A stretch of 11,770 nt of DNA from Candidatus Iainarchaeum sp. (GTDB lineage: Archaea; Iainarchaeota; Iainarchaeia; Iainarchaeales; JAAZKV01), in NCBI GenBank assembly GCA_018651445.1, contig JABIDZ010000080.1, forward strand, positions 1-11,770. Reading direction: 5' to 3'. The notes under the pieces were generated by a model that saw only the letters and a program-made list of their open reading frames with translations, was not told the origin of the DNA and ran no database searches. Within the stretch, counting starts at the first letter, position 1. Every line of letters begins with the position of its first letter. The position numbers and the translations under genes were made by a program. This document shows positions 1 to 6,300 of this stretch, piece by piece.

Positions 1-1050
1 CAAATGTAATTTTGGTGAATTTCTTTCTCGCCAATCGCTCATGTTCTCCGTTTTTGCAAAACCAAAATAAGTAATAAAAGTTATTGCTAGCATTGGCGCA
101 ATAAAAATTAACATATACAAAATCAAATATGGTAACGCTGCTAGTAAAGAAACTTGTGAAATGATTCCTGAAAAAACAAAGTAGGGTCCAGCGGTACAAG
201 GTGTTAAGAAAAATGCTACAATTAAGCCAACAACAAAAGCTCCTTTTGGAGAAGTTGTTCCGTTAATCAATGCTTTCATTTTTGGTCGCCATTTTTGTGG
301 GACTTCCATAGCAAATCCTCCTGCGCCCGGACTAATTGCGTCTTTTAGATTTAACACGGCAAGGATAATCGCTATGATTGCAAGTACTAAAAAGAATGCG
401 GTTTGTGCAATTCCAAGTGTGCCTGTAAGTGCACTAAAAACTTCTCTTAAAAAGAGCCCAAAAATAAAGTACATTATAAAAATTGCAAATGAAAATAATA
501 ATCCTGCTTTCAAAGCCTTTGATTTTTTCTTTGGATAACGTGCAAGAATCGCAGTCATCAAAATAATTAATACTGCTAGTTCACAAGGATTAACTGCGTC
601 AACTCCTGCCAAACCAATAACGTATAATAATGAGATTTCTTCGCTTTCGACTTTAGTATCAAGAATTTCTTCTTTTGTATTTAAAGAATTAATTTTATTT
701 TCTAAGTTAGCAAGAATTTCTTCTTTTCCAAAAAAGTATTTATCTCCAATAAAAATAATTGGAACATAATTTCGTTGTTCGGTTAAAACAGAATAATTTT
801 CGTATAACTGATTAATTAGTTGATCATTTCCTGTTGGGTAAATACGAAGCATAGTTACTTGCGAGTAATTGTCTTCGATGCTTTGCCACCATGCATCAAC
901 TACTGCACACTTTGGACAAGTATCTGTTTTGAAAAAAATGATTGGTGTTTTGTCTTCATCAAGTAAATTAATTTCTTCGATTGTGAGTGCACTAGCAAAG
1001 CTAGTAAATAACAGTAATGTTAAAAATACAAATAATATTTTTGTGTTCAC
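1..1050 (-). CDS. Thioredoxin-CcdA fusion, membrane thiol-electron transporter (3' end cut by window)
   Basis: The frame is open from a GTG at 1050 to the window edge (350 codons seen, no stop). Residues 1-21 form a signal peptide or first membrane segment ending in SFASA. A thioredoxin-like domain follows (about 25-125) with the active-site pair CPKC at 45-48. From about 141 comes a CcdA/DsbD-type membrane domain with hydrophobic segments near 141-168, 180-203, 213-235, 270-297 and 301-330. Its two hallmark cysteines lie in VNPCELA (C156) and LTPCTAG (C285). CcdA proteins pass electrons from cytosolic thioredoxin through these cysteines to outside thiols; here the likely acceptor, the CPKC domain, is fused to the same chain. 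That relay is inferred. The GTG start is chosen because GGTGAG lies 3 nt before it and the signal peptide begins there. It follows the DUF134 gene by 53 nt, so it is probably its operon partner. The family call is firm; the redox direction and target are unknown. Confidence 0.87.
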   Translation of the reverse strand, partial: MNTKILFVFLTLLLFTSFASALTIEEINLLDEDKTPIIFFKTDTCPKCAVVDAWWQSIEDNYSQVTMLRIYPTGNDQLINQLYENYSVLTEQRNYVPIIFIGDKYFFGKEEILANLENKINSLNTKEEILDTKVESEEISLLYVIGLAGVDAVNPCELAVLIILMTAILARYPKKKSKALKAGLLFSFAIFIMYFIFGLFLREVFSALTGTLGIAQTAFFLVLAIIAIILAVLNLKDAISPGAGGFAMEVPQKWRPKMKALINGTTSPKGAFVVGLIVAFFLTPCTAGPYFVFSGIISQVSLLAALPYLILYMLIFIAPMLAITFITYFGFAKTENMSDWRERNSPKLHL

Positions 1051-1053
1051 TTT

Positions 1054-1059
1054 CTCACC
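1054..1059 (-). promoter_or_regulatory. Shine-Dalgarno site fixing the GTG start of the CcdA fusion
   Basis: On the minus strand GGTGAG sits three bases before GTG at 1050. It matches the GGTGA part of the archaeal anti-SD complement. The short intergenic stretch behind it (1060-1103) has no good TATA box, which fits an operon-internal gene. Confidence 0.6.
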
Positions 1060-1103
1060 AATAAAAAATAAGTTGAAACCATTAATAAGGTTTAGTGAAA
1101 CCG

Positions 1104-1394
1104 TTATTTCTTGTAGTCTCCGCCCTTGATTTTGATTGCGTTTCCATTTACTAATGCTTCTGTAACTTTTTTTCTTGCTTCTTTTATTACGCGATTAAAT
1201 GTTGGTTGGCTCACAGCCATTTTTTTAGCCGATTCGTCTTGTCCCAAGCCATCAATGTTTTGTAAGCGTAATGCTTCGAGTTCTTCGAAAGAAAGAGTAA
1301 CTTCTTCTAGTTGTGCCATTGGCACTCCTGCTGGTTTGAAGTAGGTTACTCCTGGTTCGAAACGAATTTTGCGCATCATTCTTGGTCTTGGCAT
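1104..1394 (-). CDS. DUF134 (UPF0251) helix-turn-helix protein, putative regulator
   Basis: This 96-residue protein has the DUF134 signature: a basic start (MPRPRMMRKI), then FEPGVTYFKPAGVP at 12-25, then LSFEELEALRL (34-44) and a sigma-70-region-4-like helix-turn-helix at about 50-75 (QDESAKKMAVSQPTFNRVIK). The length is normal for the family. DUF134 proteins are presumed DNA-binding and usually adjoin DUF5320 and dinitrogenase iron-molybdenum cofactor (NifX-like) genes in anaerobes; here the DUF5320 gene is 35 nt upstream and a thioredoxin-CcdA fusion 53 nt downstream. Many relatives, as I recall, have a Cys near position 7 where this one has Met. GTGAG lies 4 nt before the ATG. It is a reasonable candidate to bind the palindromes at 1645-1683, but that is inference. 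No ligand or target is visible. Confidence 0.88.
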   Translation of the reverse strand: MPRPRMMRKIRFEPGVTYFKPAGVPMAQLEEVTLSFEELEALRLQNIDGLGQDESAKKMAVSQPTFNRVIKEARKKVTEALVNGNAIKIKGGDYKK

Positions 1395-1429
1395 ATACTC
1401 ACTGTATTATATATTCTCATTTTGAATGT

Positions 1430-1615
1430 TTATTCTTTTTGATTTTGTTCGGTTTGAACTTGTCGGTAGCCAAATCCGCTTCCACGTCCTCGTCTACAAC
1501 CAAAGCCTCTTTCCAATTCAATTGGTTCGGCTTTTGCATCTTTGTTGCATGGGCCTAGTTTTCTTCCGGTCATTGGCCCTTTTCCATTGGGGCCGGTTCC
1601 ATCTCTTCCTGGCAT
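1430..1615 (-). CDS. DUF5320 small Gly/Arg-rich protein
   Basis: This 61-residue protein starts MPGRDGTGPNGKGPMTGR, the characteristic DUF5320 opening (MPGxDGTGPxGxGPMTGR), followed by LGPC (C23), an acidic/basic middle, and an RGFGCRRGRGSGFGYR stretch (C40 within it) where relatives are also Gly/Arg-rich. The family has no known biochemical role; it is found beside DUF134 and iron-molybdenum cofactor genes, which suggests metal or Fe-S handling. The start is firm: AAGGAGG lies eight bases before the ATG. It is the first gene of a leftward cluster and has the only clear multi-element promoter in the window, with two tandem palindromes around the predicted transcription start. Two cysteines could bind metal or form a disulfide; nothing in the sequence decides this. 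Confidence 0.85.
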   Translation of the reverse strand: MPGRDGTGPNGKGPMTGRKLGPCNKDAKAEPIELERGFGCRRGRGSGFGYRQVQTEQNQKE

Positions 1616-1623
1616 AATATACG

Positions 1624-1630
1624 CCTCCTT
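1624..1630 (-). promoter_or_regulatory. Strong Shine-Dalgarno site of the DUF5320 gene
   Basis: AAGGAGG on the minus strand, eight bases before ATG 1615, is the strongest SD site in the window. It contrasts with the leaderless genes nearby and implies a leader of roughly 50 nt from the predicted start near 1667. Confidence 0.75.
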
Positions 1631-1644
1631 TTTATTAATCTATT

Positions 1645-1660
1645 ATGAATTATAATCCAT
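1645..1660 (-). promoter_or_regulatory. Operator-like near-palindrome, downstream copy
   Basis: ATGAATTATAATCCAT is a 16-bp near-palindrome (one mismatched arm pair). Its outer arms match those of the perfect palindrome 23 bp away at 1668-1683 (ATGAAT-N4-ATYCAT). It would lie about +8 to +23 of the DUF5320 transcript, a place where a bound repressor blocks archaeal RNA polymerase. Binding protein unknown. Confidence 0.5.
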
Positions 1661-1667
1661 AACAGTA

Positions 1668-1683
1668 ATGAATATATATTCAT
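1668..1683 (-). promoter_or_regulatory. Operator-like perfect palindrome between TATA box and predicted start
   Basis: ATGAATATATATTCAT is a perfect 16-bp palindrome filling the space between the TATA box (1689-1696) and the expected transcription start near 1667. Its flank also pairs further: CTATTATGAAT at 1640-1650 is the exact inverse of 1678-1688, tying both copies together. A dimeric repressor bound here would block transcription start. The DUF134 protein in the same cluster is one candidate binder. Confidence 0.55.
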
Positions 1684-1688
1684 AATAG

Positions 1689-1696
1689 TATTTAAA
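1689..1696 (-). promoter_or_regulatory. TATA box for the DUF5320-DUF134-CcdA cluster
   Basis: TTTAAATA on the minus strand, about 25 bp before a predicted start near 1667 and 77 bp before the DUF5320 ATG. The 155-nt space between 1616 and 1770 holds only this promoter, the two palindromes and the SD site. Confidence 0.6.
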
Positions 1697-1770
1697 TGTT
1701 GCGTTTGCATTATGTAGTAACTGTGCGTGTTTAGTTGTGTTTTAGTTTTTTTTGATGCTAAATGTTGGAT

Positions 1771-2700
1771 TTATTCTGCTTGTGGAAAAAGAAGGTTAAA
1801 CTCTATTTTTGCAGACTCGCATTTTTGATTAGCTTTAGTCAGTAATGTTGCGGCTGAAATATCTTTTTGGCGTATATTATCTTCAAAAAAGTCATTTATT
1901 TCCTCATCGAATTTATCGAATGCTGCTTGGCTTAGCTGGCCGATTGGAATTGATTCAGGCAGTATCTCGCGGATCTTTGCTTCCTGTTGAGAGTGGGGTA
2001 GAGTTAATGTTGTTTGTAACTTTTCTAAGTAAGTTATATATTCATTTGCCCATTCTTCAAGCATGCCAAAAGACGTAAAACCGTCCGTGTCTTTTAATCT
2101 AGTTGTAATCGTTTTAATCTGTTCAGTCTCATCGATTATATTGCCTAAAATCTGTATTGAGTTGCTGTCGTTTGTAAGTTCTGCTACGGATAGATTTTCA
2201 AGTTCATTACTAATTTCAACATAATATGTGTCTAGAGTAAGCATGTCTTCTTGAAGATTTAAAAATGTTTCATAATTATCTAAAACTATTCCGAGTACTT
2301 CTGAACGTTCCGTCTGAAAGCCATAACATTCATTTACTAATCTAAACCATTTGTTTTCACGTAATGAGGGGTCGCGAAAATCTTCTTGTGCCATTGTAAC
2401 TATCTCGTTAGATTTTGTGCGCATAGATGCGAGGTATGTTTTTGATTCTTGGATGGCTGCCTGTCCATTTGAAACCTGCCCCTGTGTGGAATAATTGCTG
2501 CCAAAAAACGAATTATATTTTATTATGAATAAATCTTCATTGTTAAGATAATCTTCTTCAAGAAGTGCAATCTGATTCACAGTGCTACCTTCAATAGGCA
2601 GGATAGGATTTACCAGATAATAACCGACAAGTGATGCAAAAATAACCCCAAAAATTGCTAAAATTATAATGATCCCGATAGCCACACTTTTTTTATCCAT
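1771..2700 (-). CDS. Single-pass membrane-anchored helical protein, function unknown
   Basis: I do not recognise this 309-residue protein. MDKK is followed by one strong hydrophobic segment (about 5-30) rich in Ile, then a soluble region that looks mostly alpha-helical: acidic, with Leu/Ile/Glu/Asn heptad-like stretches at about 41-60, 135-200 and 213-230, and a helical C-terminus. An N-terminal signal anchor with the bulk outside the cell is the simplest topology; a few N-x-S/T sequons (for example NYST near 69, NLS near 169) would then be glycosylation candidates. There are only two cysteines (C125, C294) and no lipobox. Proteins of this shape can act as sensory or adhesin-like extracytoplasmic domains, but no signalling domain follows. 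No SD is present; a TATA box centred 25.5 bp upstream implies leaderless translation from ATG 2700. Confidence 0.75.
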   Translation of the reverse strand: MDKKSVAIGIIIILAIFGVIFASLVGYYLVNPILPIEGSTVNQIALLEEDYLNNEDLFIIKYNSFFGSNYSTQGQVSNGQAAIQESKTYLASMRTKSNEIVTMAQEDFRDPSLRENKWFRLVNECYGFQTERSEVLGIVLDNYETFLNLQEDMLTLDTYYVEISNELENLSVAELTNDSNSIQILGNIIDETEQIKTITTRLKDTDGFTSFGMLEEWANEYITYLEKLQTTLTLPHSQQEAKIREILPESIPIGQLSQAAFDKFDEEINDFFEDNIRQKDISAATLLTKANQKCESAKIEFNLLFPQAE

Positions 2701-2721
2701 ATTAGATTTATTTGTTTTAAG

Positions 2722-2729
2722 TATTTAAA
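2722..2729. promoter_or_regulatory. Shared TATA element between divergent genes
   Basis: TATTTAAA on the plus strand reads TTTAAATA on the minus strand. Leftward it sits 25.5 bp from ATG 2700 (leaderless gene). Rightward it predicts a start near 2750, about 30 nt before ATG 2781, and argues against the in-frame ATG at 2733, which would lie inside the promoter. No second good TATA box is seen in the gap. Confidence 0.5.
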
Positions 2730-2780
2730 GTTATGGTTGTGTTGGTTGGCGTTATTAATTGTTTATCTTATTTCTTTGTT

Positions 2781-3377
2781 ATGCAAATAATACAATTAAA
2801 TGTAGGCGGTTTTGACAACAATTATTCTTATTTAATCGTCGGAGAAAACAACGAAGCGATTCTAATTGATCCAACTGGTAACAAAGAGGTAATCGAAAAA
2901 ACAATTAAAGACAACAATCTGAAAGTGGTTTTACAATTACTAACACACGACCATTTTGATCACACAGAACTAGTTGATTACTTCAAAGAAAAAGGTGTCC
3001 CACTTAAATCATTTGAAGACTTGAAAAAAGAAAATCCTTTTGAAATTGCAGGAATTAAAATCAAAACTCTTTTCACTCCGGGCCACACAAAAGACAGTGT
3101 TTGTTTTAAAGTAAATAACAATCTTTTCACAGGAGACACGCTATTTGTTGCAGGGATAGGAACAGTAGATTATGGTGGCAATAAGGTAGAACTAGAAGAA
3201 TCACTTGCTTTTCTTTCAACACTTGACAAAGAAATCACTTTGTGGCCAGGTCACAATTACGGTGGAGCAAAAAGTACTCTTGGGCGTGCACTAGAAAATT
3301 CTCATATAAGACCAAGTGAAAAAATGCTTGCACAAATAAAAAAGAAAGTAGAAGAATATGAAAAACAAGTCCAATAA
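2781..3377 (+). CDS. Metallo-beta-lactamase-fold hydrolase, glyoxalase II-like
   Basis: With the chosen start the protein has 198 residues and begins MQIIQLNVGGFDNNYSYLIVG, the usual first strands of this fold. All metal ligands are visible: HDHFDH (H56, H58, D60, H61), GHT (H102), GDT (D119) and PGH (H158). The size and the WPGHNYG and TGDTLF motifs match the GloB/hydroxyacylglutathione-hydrolase-like branch, which hydrolyses thioesters or related substrates in the cytosol with a dinuclear metal centre; members also include persulfide dioxygenases and many of unknown substrate. The long helical C-terminal substrate domain of true glyoxalase II is absent, so the substrate is open. An in-frame ATG at 2733 would add 16 hydrophobic residues with no family match and would overlap the promoter. 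It is the only plus-strand gene and ends 16 nt from the convergent giant gene. Confidence 0.9.
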   Translation: MQIIQLNVGGFDNNYSYLIVGENNEAILIDPTGNKEVIEKTIKDNNLKVVLQLLTHDHFDHTELVDYFKEKGVPLKSFEDLKKENPFEIAGIKIKTLFTPGHTKDSVCFKVNNNLFTGDTLFVAGIGTVDYGGNKVELEESLAFLSTLDKEITLWPGHNYGGAKSTLGRALENSHIRPSEKMLAQIKKKVEEYEKQVQ

Positions 3378-3393
3378 ATTATTAGGATCGAAA

Positions 3394-6300
3394 TTATCGT
3401 TTAGCATTGTCTCTTAGTTGTTCTAGCAAAGCATCTTTTCCATTTAGATTATTTGTATTTGAATTGTTTGGTTCTTTAGGTTTGTTCTTGAAATGTAATC
3501 CTGCAAAGATTATAATTATTATTAGTATTATCGCTCCGATTACTCCGCCAACTAACAATAAGTTTTCTTCTGTTATTTCTCCGCCTTCGAAATTAAAGAA
3601 ATCTTCAAGTGTTGGGAAACCAATTCCAAACGGACTGGGTTGATTTACATCTTGTGTAGTAATACAACTAGTTTCGCCTAGTTTGTATTCTCCATTACAA
3701 CAGACGCCTTGTGTAGTATAACACGAGTCGCCACACTTGGTGTTCAAACAAACACAAGTATTTCCGCTTTGTGTAAATCCATTTGCACACGTAGTTTGTG
3801 CAACACAAACAGCATTTGAACAAGTTTCGGTTGTTCTACAATTTCTAATTGTTTTTGTTGTCTCGTTTTTTACACATTCGGAATCAACAGTATTCGCATC
3901 AGTGCAACTCCATGTCTCGTAGTTTTTCACAACTTTGTTTGTAGCACAATAATTGCTTCCAGTGTAGCGTGGTGAACCACAATCACTACTTTTTTCACAA
4001 GTAATTGTTGGTGGTGTTGATGAGGGTGAGCTTGGACTAGGGCTCGTACCAGGATTTGTACTCGGATTTGCTGGTGGGGTGGCAGGAGGGTTGTTTGGTG
4101 CACTACCACAGTCGTCAGGACAATTGCCAGTGCTTTCTTCTGGAGAACAATAACCATCTCCACAGTATTCATAATCGGCGATTATTCCACTGTGTGTTAA
4201 ACCGCTAACTTTGTAGTAGTTTCCATCTATTGCACAGGTAATGTTATTCCAATCTCCAGGGCAACCTATTCTCACACAAGTACTTTCAAGGTCTGATAGG
4301 TTAACATTATTTTCATCAAGTATACAAACTTCATTGCCACCATTTCTATCAATATAAACGGTCTTGGTCGTTCCAATATTCAAGTCTTTTACGATTAGAT
4401 AATCGTTTCCATTTACTTCTCCTGAAACTAAATTAGTGTCAACTAAATTCAAATCGTTTGTGAATTCAAAATCAAATTCTACAATTGGTTTTATTCCACG
4501 TTTGATTTTCACTTGTCTATTGTCGCTGAAGTAATGGCTGTTGAATACAGTTCCATTTACTAAAATATTCAAATCGTTTTGATTAGCTCTTCTTATGATC
4601 GTTTTATGTGTTTCTCTTGGAGAATGTTCACACGCGCCACTAGTACATCGTAAAGGCGCACAATTTGCTAGGGGCACATCTTGAGATATTGTTACCATAC
4701 ATGTTGAATCTGTTGTTCCGGGGTCTGTACATGTCCATATTGATTTGTCGCTTACTACGCGATTGCCTTGGCAATTACGGTCTCCTACAAAAAAATCTTC
4801 TCCACAATCGGCATTAGTGTTACATTGTATATGACAATTTGGTGTCCAATTAAAATCCGTGGTTACATCACAATAAATTAGGTATACTAAGTTATTGTCG
4901 ATTGGAAAAATGTCTTTGTTATTGTCGATCAATGAATATGCTTTTTGTTCTAACATATTTTGTGGTATATTTTTAATTTGATGACAATTAGTATCAATAC
5001 TATTAATTTCTTCAATCATTGTTTGAGAATTATATGCTTCGTTACAAAATGGTACGCCGATTAATGGATACTCTCCTTGAACCAAAATTTTAGCTGGGCT
5101 GGTTACAGGTTCGCCCCAAATTGTTACATTGTAATCTGCAGTTGGTTTTATGTATATGCTCATTCCAGGTTCAATAATTATGTCGCCACCACGCCCGAAT
5201 CGGTAAAACAGATTCACATCAGGGGTACTTCGGGATGATGTGGATCTCCAATTTGCACCGTGTTTTAGTTGTATTGAAGTGTTTAGAGGTGCACCAACAA
5301 AGATATCTCTCAAATCACGACGAAAAGGATGAATTGGAAGAGAAAGATAATATTTTTCTTCAGCTTTTAATTCATATTTTAATTTGATTGAAGCATCACA
5401 CTGAGGATCAGAATAATCAAAGCACGATAAAAGATTCATATCTGTACATGTGTTGTTACATTGGATTTCTCCGCCACAATAACCTGATTGAACACAACTT
5501 TCGTAATAAAAAGTTATTGCGTCTGTATCACAATATTCTCCAAGACCAGATTCCCAAACCCCATTCCCGCAACCGGGGTCAATACAAGTAGTTTTATCTA
5601 ATGTGCAGCTAGCAGTACAACTAAGATTTCCTCCTGCATAACCATTGTTCAAACAAGTTCCTCCAGCAAATTCTAAGGTATCGCATTCTTCTCCTACTTC
5701 AACGCGTTCGTTCCCACACTCAGGGACTTGGTAACTAAAATAACCATAACTTGACAAAGCTTCTTGTTCTTCGCCAGGATTCCAAACTTCTAGCCACAAC
5801 ATAAAATTTTGGTCTACTTCAGTGGCGGTAACAAAACTCATTAAGTTTTTGTTAAGTTGTTGTTCAAAAACTGCGCTTGTTCCAGTTAAAGATTCGGTCC
5901 AAGAATTATTTGAATTACATTCTTGTTGGTTTTCATCATAACAAACACTAAGTTTCCAGTTAGTTGTAGCTAAATTGTTTGTTCCGTGGAATGCATTTAT
6001 TTTTATTTTTTGATTTTGGTTTATATGATCGCTAAAATAAAATCGATCTTCTTTTGAGTTAGCCAGATTCAAGCCATCTCCAACAAATAATTTTGCTCCG
6101 CTTGGATTGTACAATGGGTCACCATAAATTATTCCTGACTTTCCATTCCAACTGATATGTGCTAAGCTTTCGCCCAAACTTCTTCCAGAAAAGAATGCGC
6201 CTGCAAATTTTTGATCTCCGGAAAATGCCCATCCTCCAGTTAAGTGGTGTGAAGAAGAACCCCACCACCCAATTGCACCTAATCGGTCAATTGCGTCTGA

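Noticed and set aside
1077..1103. GGTTT/AAACC repeats between the DUF134 and CcdA genes as a terminator
   Set aside because: The stem is only five pairs and no T run follows on the minus strand; operon read-through fits better.
1426..1617. A 63-residue plus-strand ORF over the DUF5320 gene
   Set aside because: The minus-strand frame has the DUF5320 signature and a strong SD; the plus frame has neither.
2525..2540. ATGAATAAATCTTCAT, resembling the operator palindromes
   Set aside because: It is inside coding sequence, has an arm mismatch, and is far from any promoter; chance in AT-rich DNA is more likely.
2733..2780. An N-terminal extension of the hydrolase starting at ATG 2733
   Set aside because: The added 16 residues have no family match, and the ATG lies a few bases from the TATA box, so it would not be on the transcript.
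3378..3393. Terminator between the convergent hydrolase and giant gene
   Set aside because: The 16-nt gap has no stem or T run on either strand.
3469..3564. C-terminal membrane helix and basic tail as a PEP-CTERM or PGF-CTERM sorting signal
   Set aside because: No PEP or PGF motif precedes the helix, and the tail is 33 residues long, unlike the very short basic end of sortase-type signals.
3927..4172. An 81-residue minus-strand ORF rich in His, Gln and Val
   Set aside because: It is another frame of the Pro/Ser linker of the giant lipoprotein; its composition follows from that low-complexity DNA.
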